A DNA stretch of 15,709 nucleotides from JALHRI01 sp044351685 (GCA_044351685.1 JBILFK010000025.1:1-15709), one strand, 5' to 3'; shown: positions 1-7,580, numbered from the stretch's first letter. Notes: generated by a model from the letters alone, not told the origin. A program made the numbers and translations.

Positions 1-418
1 GATTGCCGCCCTCTAAATCGGCTATCAGCGGAATTTTTGTTACCCCGTTAAACTCTGGTTGGCCCAGAATCTTTCTCATTTCACCGATTTCACCGCGCAG
101 CACATCGCGCGTCGATGCGCCGTTCGGATCAGAATAGAGAAAAAATTCTTTGCCTCCCACATGCAGAAATACGCCAGTATCGCGTGTATAGAGGCTACTG
201 CGTTTGACATCGCCATTGCCCGAAAGCATTTGCGGTGGGCCTTCTATCACACGGCCACCGGCAGCGGTAATAGCATCTTTTAACGCCCGCCAACCTGCAA
301 TGTTTGGGTCCGTGTGCGGTTCGTTCATCACGAAGGTTTCTGTGCGCTGTTCGGGCTTTGCGAACGATATCGCCCCGCTTCGCTGTTGCGCATAAAAATC
401 AAACTCATCATCGCTCAT
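1..418 (-). CDS. Hypothetical protein, C-terminal part cut off by the window edge
   Basis: An open minus-strand frame begins at ATG 418-416 and stays open to the left edge, giving 139 residues without a stop. I translated it by hand; it begins MSDDEFDFYAQQRSGAISF. The product looks soluble: no signal peptide or membrane segment, an acidic N-terminus, and a mixed alpha/beta pattern with GNGDVKRSSLYTRDTGVFLH near residues 68-87 and KEFFLYSDPNG soon after. I do not recognise the family and assign no function. It starts 51 bases downstream of the mltG stop on the same strand, so it may be the last part of that transcript. Codon use resembles the neighbours. The frame is probably real; its true length and role are unknown. 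Confidence 0.6.
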   Translation of the reverse strand, partial: MSDDEFDFYAQQRSGAISFAKPEQRTETFVMNEPHTDPNIAGWRALKDAITAAGGRVIEGPPQMLSGNGDVKRSSLYTRDTGVFLHVGGKEFFLYSDPNGASTRDVLRGEIGEMRKILGQPEFNGVTKIPLIADLEGGN

Positions 419-469
419 GCCGCAAATTATAGCGGAATCGCGGCACGAAATTTATGACAATTCTGCGAA

Positions 470-1450
470 TTATGGCGCTGTTTTTGCCTGTTTTAGCGCA
501 TTGCGATAGCGCACCACATTGCGGTTATGCTCGGCCAGATTTTCTGCAAAATTATGCCCGCCATCGCCGGTAGCCACAAAATATAACTCCTTCGTTTGCG
601 GGGGGTTAAGCACCGCGGCAATGGCATCGCGCCCGGGGTTACAAATAGGCGTGGGCGGCAAACCATCGCGCGTGTAGGTGTTCCAGGGTGAATCGGTAGC
701 GATATCTGCGGCATTCGGCGTGCGCCCAAGCGGCTGGCCGGAAGCCTGCTCGATGCCGTACACGGCCGTTGGGTCGGATTGCAGGCGCATGGGAAGGCGA
801 AGGCGATTGATAAACACCGCTGCTACCCGTGGGCGTTCGTGGGCGATGCCCGTTTCACGTTCCACGATGGAAGCCAGAATGAGTGCTTCCGCAGGGCTAG
901 AAATAGGCAAATTCGCCTGTCTTATATTCCATAGTTCCGTTATCGTAACGTTCATATCGCGCTGCATTTTGGCAAGCAGTTGGCTGCGCGCTTGCCCGCG
1001 CGTAAAATGATACGTTTCCGGAAGGATCGAGCCCTCTGTTATGGTTTGGGGCAAGGTGCCGGTAAGCGCGGGTTCCGCAAGCAACGCCTCGCGCACTTGC
1101 CGTACATTCCAACCTTCGGGGATGGTGAGTTTACGAATCAGTACGCTACCTTGGGCAATCTGCTGCACAATTTCTTGTGGGCTGTGGCTGGCTTCGAACT
1201 GGTATTCGCCGGCTTTCAGGTCACGATATTCGCCGTGCAGATAAATAGGCAATGCAATCTGCCAAAGCGGCGGCATAAGGCCAGCCGAGTGCAATTGCGC
1301 CAAAATGGCTTTGCTGCCGGTGCCCGGTGCAATCACCATCACCACCGGTTCGCTGCGCAGTGCGGCGCGCGAATACAGCGCAAAGCTTTGCGCCACGGCC
1401 AGCACCGTTATCAGCAGCAATACGGCCAAACTTATCAGAACATAACGCAT
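470..1450 (-). CDS. mltG: Endolytic murein transglycosylase MltG (YceG-like)
   Basis: This 326-residue protein matches the MltG/YceG family, inner-membrane lytic transglycosylases that cut nascent glycan strands and so set peptidoglycan chain length. One N-terminal membrane helix (about residues 4-26) anchors it with the rest in the periplasm. A LysM-like segment follows (about 34-105), then the catalytic YceG region. The family signature ILASIVERETG is at 191-201, with E197 the likely catalytic glutamate. QSDPTAVYGI (224-233), SPWNTYTRDGLPPTPICNPG (254-273) and the C-terminal FVATGDGGHNFAENLAEHN are also characteristic. Length fits the family. It lies 71 bases downstream of the DUF1653 gene and follows fabF, its usual alphaproteobacterial position. 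I see no strong ribosome-binding site before ATG 1450. The family call is firm. Confidence 0.95.
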   Translation of the reverse strand: MRYVLISLAVLLLITVLAVAQSFALYSRAALRSEPVVMVIAPGTGSKAILAQLHSAGLMPPLWQIALPIYLHGEYRDLKAGEYQFEASHSPQEIVQQIAQGSVLIRKLTIPEGWNVRQVREALLAEPALTGTLPQTITEGSILPETYHFTRGQARSQLLAKMQRDMNVTITELWNIRQANLPISSPAEALILASIVERETGIAHERPRVAAVFINRLRLPMRLQSDPTAVYGIEQASGQPLGRTPNAADIATDSPWNTYTRDGLPPTPICNPGRDAIAAVLNPPQTKELYFVATGDGGHNFAENLAEHNRNVVRYRNALKQAKTAP

Positions 1451-1521
1451 GCCGGCGATGGTAATCGAATTCGCCGCACGCTCAAAGCGCGATGCGCGCT
1501 GGCGGGCGGTTTTCGCGCCCG

Positions 1522-1734
1522 CTAGGCACCCAGATAGGCAAAACGTGGCATTTTTTTACCATCGATTTCGACGGTTTCTTCAAACATTGCCTTCGGGCGC
1601 ACCCAGAACTGGCCGCTTGGGTTTTCATACAGGCATTCGTAATGCACCATTTCTTCGAGCGTTTCGCTGTGGCGCACCACCCCCAGCACGCGGTATTTTG
1701 GGCCTTTGTAATGTTGGTAGATGCCTTTTTGCAT
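1522..1734 (-). CDS. DUF1653 family small protein
   Basis: A 70-residue soluble protein beginning MQKGIYQHYKGPKYRVLGV. The pattern G-x-Y-x-H-Y-KG-x-x-Y-x-V-x-G-V-x-R-H-S-E-T, then VHYECLY and WVRPKAMFEE, matches the DUF1653 family as I know it. These are small predicted beta-rich proteins with no established biochemical function. Length is typical for stand-alone members. A purine-rich GGGGAG sits two bases before ATG 1734, close but usable. It lies between fabF and mltG on their strand, separated from fabF by a 188-base spacer holding a palindromic repeat. Conserved Tyr, His, Arg and Trp residues suggest ligand or nucleic-acid binding, which is inference only. Confidence 0.85.
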   Translation of the reverse strand: MQKGIYQHYKGPKYRVLGVVRHSETLEEMVHYECLYENPSGQFWVRPKAMFEETVEIDGKKMPRFAYLGA

Positions 1735-1794
1735 TGCTCCCCGCTACGGCCTACTGGCCTGCGCGATTGCGCGCCGCATCGCGGGCTCTTGGCA

Positions 1795-1918
1795 GACTCG
1801 GACATACTGTCCTCGAATAACAGCATAGATTTTTCGTGATGCGACGGCAGTAGCCGGAGCCAGCCATGAGCTAGCGAAGCTACGCGAAGGACGAGCCAGT
1901 ATGGCGATGTCCGAAGTC
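1795..1918. repeat. Palindromic intergenic repeat, copy A
   Basis: This spacer between fabF and the DUF1653 gene is a mosaic of inverted motifs. It opens with GACTCGGACATACTG and closes with CAGTATGGCGATGTCCGAAGTC minus its first two bases' equivalent insertions, so the ends are imperfect inverted repeats of each other. Bases 1795-1823 are a perfect 29-base match, inverted, to 6428-6456. Bases 1861-1886 match 6456-6479 except for two single-base insertions and contain a TAGC-GAA-GCTA hairpin. No open frame spans it with convincing coding character. It resembles the class of short mobile palindromic elements (REP/BIME-like); membership of a named family cannot be decided here. Confidence 0.75.
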
Positions 1919-1922
1919 AAAA

Positions 1923-3179
1923 TTAAATCGCCTTAAAAATCACCGATGCGTTGGTGCCACCAAAGCCGAAGCTGTTAGAAAGCGCGGCAGTGACCTTTTT
2001 CTCTTTCGCTGTCAGCGGCACTAAATCCATGCCTTTTACGGATTCGGATGGGTTTTCAAGGTTCAGTGTGGGCGGCAATATGCCGGTACGCACTGCTTGA
2101 ATCGCGAAAATCGCTTCCACCGAACCCGCGCCACCGAGCAAATGCCCGATCGCCGATTTGGTGGATGACATGGAAACATGCGTGGCACCATTAAACAAGC
2201 GGCGCACTGCGCCTGCTTCAATTTCATCGCCCTTGGGGGTGCTGGTACCGTGCGCGTTAATGTAGCCGATATCACTGATATTCAGCTTCGCATCATCGAG
2301 TGCCATTTGCATCGAGCGGAACCCGCCATCGCCATCATCGGCGGGGCTGGTGATATGGTAGGCATCGCCCGAGAGGCCATACCCACCAAATTCCGCCAGA
2401 ATCGTGGCGCCACGCGCTTTGGCGTGCTCGTATTCTTCCAGCACTAACACGCCGGAACCCTCGCCCATGACAAAGCCATCGCGGCCTTCATCCCACGGGC
2501 GCGAGGCTTTGGTGGGGGTTTCATTATAGCCAGTGGAAAGCGCGCGGGCCGCGGCAAACCCAGCAAGGCCAATGCGGCAAATGGTCGCTTCGGCGGAACC
2601 AGCCACCATAATATCGGCACTGCCATAGGCGATCATGCGGGCACCATCGCCAATGGCGTGCGCACCGGTAGAACAGGCGGTAACCACCGAGTGGTTGGGG
2701 CCCTTGAGGCCATGTTTAATCGATACCTGACCAGAGACCAAGTTGATGAGTGATGCCGGAATAAAGAACGGCGACACGCGACGCGGGCCTTTTTCCTTCA
2801 TGAGCAGCACGGTTTCTTCGATGGCAGGTAAGCCACCAATGCCCGAACCAATAATCACACCTGCACGCAATTTTTGTGCATCGCTTAGCGAAGCAAGACC
2901 GGCCTGAGCAATCGCCTCGTCGGCGGCGCCCATGCCGAAATGGATGAACTCATCCATTTTCTTTTGTTCTTTGGGTTCAATATGCGCATCGGCATCGAAT
3001 TCGCCGACACCCTTGCCACGAACCACTTGGCCTGCAACGCGCGCGGGGATATCGGAAACATCGATACGGGTAATTGCCGACACACCGGATTCGCCGCGTG
3101 TGAGGCGCGCCCACACATGGTCGATGCCGCAGCCAAGCGGCGAAACAATGCCCATGCCTGTAACAACTACTCTACGCAT
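1923..3179 (-). CDS. fabF: 3-oxoacyl-[ACP] synthase II (KAS II)
   Basis: FabF condenses malonyl-ACP with acyl-ACP in the elongation step of type II fatty-acid synthesis in the cytoplasm. The 418-residue length is typical of the family. The N-terminal RRVVVTGMGIVSPLG is diagnostic. The thiolase-fold catalytic triad is visible: C169 in VVTACSTGAHAIG, H310 in NAHGTSTPKGD and H346 in KSAIGHLLGGAGS, with K341 just before it. The C-terminal SNSFGFGGTNASVIF is the usual ending. The start codon at 3179 follows GGA-containing sequence about ten bases upstream. It lies 38 bases after acpP, the classic acpP-fabF pairing, and is almost certainly cotranscribed. Nothing unusual is seen in the sequence. Confidence 0.98.
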   Translation of the reverse strand: MRRVVVTGMGIVSPLGCGIDHVWARLTRGESGVSAITRIDVSDIPARVAGQVVRGKGVGEFDADAHIEPKEQKKMDEFIHFGMGAADEAIAQAGLASLSDAQKLRAGVIIGSGIGGLPAIEETVLLMKEKGPRRVSPFFIPASLINLVSGQVSIKHGLKGPNHSVVTACSTGAHAIGDGARMIAYGSADIMVAGSAEATICRIGLAGFAAARALSTGYNETPTKASRPWDEGRDGFVMGEGSGVLVLEEYEHAKARGATILAEFGGYGLSGDAYHITSPADDGDGGFRSMQMALDDAKLNISDIGYINAHGTSTPKGDEIEAGAVRRLFNGATHVSMSSTKSAIGHLLGGAGSVEAIFAIQAVRTGILPPTLNLENPSESVKGMDLVPLTAKEKKVTAALSNSFGFGGTNASVIFKAI

Positions 3180-3217
3180 TGGAGATTCCGCGCACGATAG
3201 GGGGAATGGCGCTGAAG

Positions 3218-3454
3218 TTACGCAGCGTTTTTCTCGATGTAGGAAACCGCATCTTGTACGGTTTGGATTTTCTCGGCAGCTTCATCGGGGATTTCTACGC
3301 CGAACTCTTCTTCGAATGCCATCACCAGCTCTACGGTGTCGAGGCTATCAGCGCCGAGATCATCGATAAAGTTGGCTTCTGCCACTACTTTAGCTTCTTC
3401 AACACCAAGATGTTCAATCACGATTTTGGTTACGCGACCTGCAATATCACTCAT
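3218..3454 (-). CDS. acpP: Acyl carrier protein
   Basis: A 78-residue acidic helical protein that carries growing acyl chains on a phosphopantetheine arm. The attachment serine is S37 in FIDDLGADSLDTVELVMAFE, a textbook ACP motif with recognition helix II following. Length and the ending SYIEKNA fit housekeeping AcpP. AGAGGG on the minus strand (3462-3467), seven bases before ATG 3454, is a good ribosome-binding site, consistent with the high expression expected of ACP. Upstream is a 140-base spacer, long enough for its own promoter, though I find no convincing -35/-10 pair. Partners in the window are FabD, FabG and FabF. Confidence 0.98.
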   Translation of the reverse strand: MSDIAGRVTKIVIEHLGVEEAKVVAEANFIDDLGADSLDTVELVMAFEEEFGVEIPDEAAEKIQTVQDAVSYIEKNAA

Positions 3455-3594
3455 GGGATAACCCTCTTTATAGTTAATCGTATACGCGCAGTTTCAGGCC
3501 GCACGCAGCATGTGAAGTGTGCAGGTAGCATAGGGGTTCGGCAGTGGCTAGAAAAAAATCGCCTTGGGGATAAGCCTCGGAGATATCTCGCAAA

Positions 3595-5679
3595 TTAGGA
3601 GGCTTTGGCGGCAGACGCTGCCAATAAACGGTAGCGCAGACGCAGTGCATCGTAAAGACTGCTGTAATTATCTGTCCAAAGCTGCACGCCGGCAAAGGGC
3701 ATCATCTGTACCCAACCCGACCGCATCACCACCGATTGCACGGCTTCTGGCGTGCGTGTTAATAGCACCCAGTCGGCCGAGGTATGCAGGCGCTCGTGGG
3801 GTAGCTGCCCCTGCGCATCGGCAGAAACTGGTTGTGATGGCTGCACCTGCGTATTCTTGAAATACGCTGTCATCCCATGTGCTGCGGCAAGATTAGAAAG
3901 CACCGGCACCAGATTCAGATAACGGTTCGAGGCGTTCACCAGTATCACCCCACCCGGCTCCAGGCGGCTGAGATACAGCGTGAAGGCTTCATAGGTCATG
4001 AGATGTAGCGGAATGGAATCCGAACTATAGGCATCGAGCACCAGCACACCGTAGCGGGAATCTGTATGCGCAAGGTTTTTTCGTGCATCTCCGAGCACAA
4101 TATTCGCATGGGGGGCACATTCCGAAAGCACATTAAAATAGCGTGGGTTGCGTGCGATACGCACCACCGCCGGATTAATTTCGTAAATATCCACCGGTTG
4201 ATTTGGGCGGCTAAAGCAGGTTACCGTGCCTACCCCTAACCCCACCATAGCAATCCGAGGGTCGCGCTCGGCCTGCACATCAAATATCTCTTTCAGTTGT
4301 GGTGCATAATAGCTGGTGAAGCTGCGCGCTTCACCCGCTTGCGTACCCTGAATACCATGTAGCGTATTACCATTATACATCGCCACCGAACGCTGTTTGG
4401 GATATTCGCGCACAGTAATCACACCGAAGAAATTACGCTCCTGATGCAACATGCCTGGCGGCACACGCAGGCACCAATACGCCACCAGAGCCACTGACAT
4501 AACACTATAAGCCCAAAGCAGCGCGCGCTTACGCGCAAGATGCGGCAAACCAAATGCCAGCAAGCTTACCATCGCCGCCAACAGGATGATGGGGTATTCC
4601 ATGATATCGCGAAACAGCATGGGCGCCAGCACGGCATTGGCTACCCCAGCACCAGCACCGCCGAGCGCAATGGCAAAATAAAATCGCCCAAGGCCATGCA
4701 CTTCGGGTTTGCTTTCATAGAGCGCAACATGGCAGGCCAGCGCGATGAGAAAAAACAGCACCAGATGTAACAGCGCTTCATAGAACGGATACAGTGTTAC
4801 CACGTCAAACAACAGCGCCAGCAAAAGCAACGATGCCGCCATACCCAGCCCTACCAATGGCTGCGGTGGCAACCATTTAGGTAAAGCAAACGCAATCACA
4901 AAACTTAGTAGGTACAGCGCCAGCGGCACCACCCACAGCAACGGGAATGAGCCCACATCGTTGGTGATGTATTGCGTAACAGCTAACATCGCGCTTACAG
5001 GCACAAACCCAAGCACCACCCAACGCCCACGCAAGCGTGGTGTGTTGTGCGCAATCCCTGGCGATAAGTGCGGCTGTGCGTTTGCACTCAGCGCCACACA
5101 CAGCGTTACCAACGCTATCAACACAAAAAAGCCTGTATGCCATAGCGCCAGCTGCTCGGGCGCGGCATAATGCGGCTCCAGCCAAAACACATAGCCCGCA
5201 AGCCCACCGAAACTGCCGATATTGCTGGCTGCATAAAGCGGGTAAGGGTTGCGTTCGCTAATGCGGCTGAACCAATGCTGTAACAACGGGCCATGCATCG
5301 CCAGCACCAGCACCGGCAATGCCGAAAGCATCAGCAATTGCAACAACACCCAGCCAACTGGGCTGGTAATCGTTGTATCTGCCGCCGCGGGTTGCGGCAT
5401 GCCCGGCAGGTAAAATGCTGCGCCAAGCATCATGGCCAGAAAGATTCCCTGCTGCACACGTAGCGGAAGGCGCTGCATGCTAACCATGCTGGCGCCATAC
5501 CCAAGCAATAGCAGCATCTGGAAATACAGCATCGCCGTTGTCCACACCGCAGGCACGCCACCAAGCGCTGGCAGCAACTGCTTCACCAGCATCGGCTGAA
5601 TCAGAAATAGCAAAAAGGCGCTCAGGCCACAGGCCGCAGCAAAACAGAGTGCACGAAGCGGTGGCAACAGGCGTTGCAT
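3595..5679 (-). CDS. Membrane protein fused to a spermidine-synthase-like domain
   Basis: This 694-residue protein has two halves. Residues 1-405 hold about 12 hydrophobic helices separated by short loops (for example 11-34, 44-62, 105-130, 245-266, 301-320, 331-355). Residues about 415-694 form a SAM-type Rossmann domain like the spermidine synthase family: VGLGVGT at 479-485, an acidic residue ending strand beta2 (E500, in DIYEINP), GDAR at 530-533, and LDAYSSDSIPLHL around D549 and D554, where aminopropyltransferases carry their catalytic Asp. The arrangement matches proteins often annotated as fused MFS/spermidine synthase, whose substrate is unknown. I would not assume polyamine synthesis. 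Its ATG starts one base after the fabG stop, implying translational coupling. A gene of this type between fabG and acpP is unexpected. Confidence 0.85.
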   Translation of the reverse strand: MQRLLPPLRALCFAAACGLSAFLLFLIQPMLVKQLLPALGGVPAVWTTAMLYFQMLLLLGYGASMVSMQRLPLRVQQGIFLAMMLGAAFYLPGMPQPAAADTTITSPVGWVLLQLLMLSALPVLVLAMHGPLLQHWFSRISERNPYPLYAASNIGSFGGLAGYVFWLEPHYAAPEQLALWHTGFFVLIALVTLCVALSANAQPHLSPGIAHNTPRLRGRWVVLGFVPVSAMLAVTQYITNDVGSFPLLWVVPLALYLLSFVIAFALPKWLPPQPLVGLGMAASLLLLALLFDVVTLYPFYEALLHLVLFFLIALACHVALYESKPEVHGLGRFYFAIALGGAGAGVANAVLAPMLFRDIMEYPIILLAAMVSLLAFGLPHLARKRALLWAYSVMSVALVAYWCLRVPPGMLHQERNFFGVITVREYPKQRSVAMYNGNTLHGIQGTQAGEARSFTSYYAPQLKEIFDVQAERDPRIAMVGLGVGTVTCFSRPNQPVDIYEINPAVVRIARNPRYFNVLSECAPHANIVLGDARKNLAHTDSRYGVLVLDAYSSDSIPLHLMTYEAFTLYLSRLEPGGVILVNASNRYLNLVPVLSNLAAAHGMTAYFKNTQVQPSQPVSADAQGQLPHERLHTSADWVLLTRTPEAVQSVVMRSGWVQMMPFAGVQLWTDNYSSLYDALRLRYRLLAASAAKAS

Positions 5680-5680
5680 A

Positions 5681-6418
5681 TTATACCATCAACAATCCGC
5701 CATTAATATGCAGCGTCTGACCGGTGATGTAGCTGGCGCTTTCGCTCGCCAGAAACACCACGCCAGCGGCGACATCTTCGGGGCTACCAAAACGCTGGGC
5801 GGGAATATTATCGGTAATGCGTTTTTGCTGTTCTTCGGTTAACTTATCCGTCATCGCGGTTTTAATAAAGCCGGGTGCCACACAATTGACAGTGATACCG
5901 CGGCTTGAAACTTCGGCTGCGAGCGATTTGCTCATACCGATCATGCCGGCTTTGGAAGCGCAGTAATTGGCTTGGCCGGGGTTGCCCATGACGGCGACCA
6001 CCGAGCTGATATTGATAATGCGGCCAGCACGCTGCTTCATAAAGGGTTTGAGCACGGCGCGGTTCAGGCGAAATGTCGCGGTGAGGTTAATATCGATCAC
6101 GGCCTGCCAGTCTTCATCTTTCATGCGCATGGCGAGAGTATCTTTGGTAACACCGGCATTGCACACTAATATATCGAGGCCACCGAGTGCCGCTTCGGCT
6201 TGCGCAGGCAGCGCATCGACCGCCGCCGCATCGGTAAGGTTGCACGGCAGAATGGCGCAGCCACCGCCCAGCTCGGCATTCAGCGCTTCAAGCGCTTCTG
6301 TGCGGGTGCCGGAAATAGCGATGCTTGCGCCCGCTTCTTTTAACGCCTTGGCAATGGCGCCGCCAATACCGCCCGATGCACCGGTGATAAGGGCTTTTTT
6401 ACCTTGTAATGCTAACAT
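5681..6418 (-). CDS. fabG: 3-oxoacyl-[ACP] reductase
   Basis: FabG is the NADPH-dependent reductase that converts 3-ketoacyl-ACP to 3-hydroxyacyl-ACP after each condensation. The 245 residues show a complete short-chain dehydrogenase: cofactor loop TGASGGIG (12-19), CNAGV (86-90), N111, the catalytic serine in ISSVVAVMGNPGQ (most likely S139), then Y152 and K156 in NYCASKAG, and the FabG-typical VAPGFIKTAMTD. The C-terminal TGQTLHINGG is standard. AGGAG lies six bases before ATG 6418; its first bases overlap the end of palindromic repeat copy B, so the repeat abuts the translation start. Cotranscription with fabD upstream and the membrane synthase downstream is likely. The assignment is supported by both motifs and context. 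Confidence 0.97.
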   Translation of the reverse strand: MLALQGKKALITGASGGIGGAIAKALKEAGASIAISGTRTEALEALNAELGGGCAILPCNLTDAAAVDALPAQAEAALGGLDILVCNAGVTKDTLAMRMKDEDWQAVIDINLTATFRLNRAVLKPFMKQRAGRIINISSVVAVMGNPGQANYCASKAGMIGMSKSLAAEVSSRGITVNCVAPGFIKTAMTDKLTEEQQKRITDNIPAQRFGSPEDVAAGVVFLASESASYITGQTLHINGGLLMV

Positions 6419-6427
6419 AAAAATCTC

Positions 6428-6479
6428 CTGTTATTCGAGGACAGTATGTCCGAGTCAGCCATGAGCTGCGAAGCACGCG
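6428..6479. repeat. Palindromic intergenic repeat, copy B
   Basis: Bases 6428-6456 are the exact reverse complement of 1795-1823 (29 of 29). Bases 6456-6479 match 1861-1886 in the same orientation except that two single bases are missing, one on each side of the GAA loop, so TAGC-GAA-GCTA in copy A becomes TGC-GAA-GCA here and remains a hairpin. Homology to copy A continues a little past the 29-mer into the fabG leader (aataacag...gattttt in both). The repeat sits between fabD and fabG and touches the fabG ribosome-binding site. Confidence 0.75.
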
Positions 6480-6483
6480 CCAT

Positions 6484-6505
6484 AGAATTTTCAGTAGAAA
6501 ATTCT
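6484..6505. other. Perfect 9-bp hairpin between fabD and fabG
   Basis: AGAATTTTC, the loop AGTA, then GAAAATTCT form a perfect nine-pair stem with a four-base loop, 17 bases past the fabD stop. No T-run follows on the minus strand, so it is not a standard intrinsic terminator. It may be an RNA-processing or stabilising element, or part of the adjacent palindromic repeat. Confidence 0.5.
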
Positions 6506-6521
6506 GGGCGCAACACAACAA

Positions 6522-7472
6522 CTACGCCGCCTTTGCCAGCGCATCCAGATCTTCGGGTGCGCCGATATTTTGCACTTTTATATCGGGTGCAATACGCTTT
6601 ACCAAGCCACTAAGCACTTGCCCATGACCAATTTCCACCAGCGTACTAATACCCTGCTGCTGCATATAGAGTATCGAATCGACCCAGCGCACCATGCCTG
6701 TCACCTGCTCGACCAATAAATGGCGTATCTGGTTGGGGTCAGACACGGCCTGCGCGGTCACGTTAGCCACTACCGGCACGAGCGGTGCGGCGATTTTGGC
6801 GGCAGCCAATGCTTCGCGCATTTTTTCAGCAGCCGGTTTCATCAGTGAGCAATGGAAGGGTGCGGAAACCGCAAGCGCAAGGGCGCGCTTGGCGCCAGAC
6901 TCTTTGGCCAGCTGCATGGCGCGTTCTACGCCTGCGACCGAGCCGGAAATGACAATTTGGTTTTGCGCATTATGGTTGGCGATTTCTACCACTTCACCGG
7001 GAAGCTGGGTTGCGGCTTCCTGCACGATCTCGCGCACGGCCACCAGTTCTGGCCCAATAATCGCCGCCATCAGGCCAGCACCAGGCTTCACGGCGGCCTG
7101 CATGGCCTGCCCTCGCACACGCAGCAGGCGCGCTGCATCGGTAACACTCAGGGCACCTGCGGCGGTAAGCGCCGAATATTCGCCCAAACTATGGCCCGCC
7201 ACCAGCATGGCCGAACCGGGCAAGGTGATGCCCATTTCTTTTTGCATCACCCGAAAGGCTGCCAGCGATGCCGCCATAATGGCAGGCTGCGCATTTTCGG
7301 TAAGGGTTAAGGCATCTTCCGGGCCTTCGGCCATGAGTTGCGAAAGTTTCTGGCCGAGCGCCTCGTCGACTTCCTGAAGTACTTCGCGGGCGACGGGGAA
7401 CGCGGTTGCCAATGCCTGCGCCATACCAATGGCCTGCGAACCCTGACCGGGGAAAACATACGCGGTGTTCAT
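6522..7472 (-). CDS. fabD: Malonyl-CoA:ACP transacylase
   Basis: FabD moves malonyl from CoA to AcpP, charging the elongation cycle. I start it at ATG 7472 because MNTAYVFPGQGSQ is the family N-terminus and AAAGG stands about eight bases upstream; an in-frame ATG 60 bases earlier would add an uncharacteristic extension. The resulting 316 residues are the normal size. Catalytic S95 lies in GHSLGEYSAL, H207 in SAPFHCSLM, with R120 in the LLRVRGQAMQ segment and Q256 in VEQVTGMVRWVDS; the ending GHGQVLSGLVKR is typical. It is the first gene of the minus-strand fab cluster and diverges from rpsF across a 202-base region, which probably carries its promoter. Confidence 0.97.
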   Translation of the reverse strand: MNTAYVFPGQGSQAIGMAQALATAFPVAREVLQEVDEALGQKLSQLMAEGPEDALTLTENAQPAIMAASLAAFRVMQKEMGITLPGSAMLVAGHSLGEYSALTAAGALSVTDAARLLRVRGQAMQAAVKPGAGLMAAIIGPELVAVREIVQEAATQLPGEVVEIANHNAQNQIVISGSVAGVERAMQLAKESGAKRALALAVSAPFHCSLMKPAAEKMREALAAAKIAAPLVPVVANVTAQAVSDPNQIRHLLVEQVTGMVRWVDSILYMQQQGISTLVEIGHGQVLSGLVKRIAPDIKVQNIGAPEDLDALAKAA

Positions 7473-7510
7473 TCTGTTACCTTTTGTTGGTGAATCTGGC
7501 TGTGACTTAG

Positions 7511-7558
7511 GCCGCAAAAATGCGATGTGCAAGTTTTTTGGCCTTGCATTTTTGCCGC
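7511..7558. repeat. Inverted repeat in the fabD-rpsF divergent promoter region
   Basis: GCCGCAAAAATGC (7511-7523) and GCATTTTTGCCGC (7546-7558) are inverted arms matching at 12 of 13 positions, with a 22-base spacer that itself carries a nested TGCAAG/CTTGCA pair and a run of six T. The position, about 40 bases before the fabD start and about 115 before rpsF, suits an operator or a stem-loop that separates the two operons. No regulator can be named. Confidence 0.5.
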
Positions 7559-7580
7559 ACTGAGGTTATGCACCCCCCTC

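Noticed and set aside
980..1525. 181-residue plus-strand open frame over mltG
   Set aside because: Antisense shadow of mltG; composition is low-complexity and unlike any family.
3551..3575. Intrinsic terminator between the membrane synthase and acpP
   Set aside because: A run of seven T exists on the minus strand, but the preceding stem has only about four pairs including a wobble, too weak to claim.
5680..5685. TATAAT on the minus strand at the fabG/membrane-synthase junction
   Set aside because: It overlaps the fabG stop and the next start codon, leaving no room for a leader, and no -35 is seen. A coincidence of codons.
7473..7532. 20-residue N-terminal extension of FabD
   Set aside because: The family N-terminus and a ribosome-binding site both point to ATG 7472.
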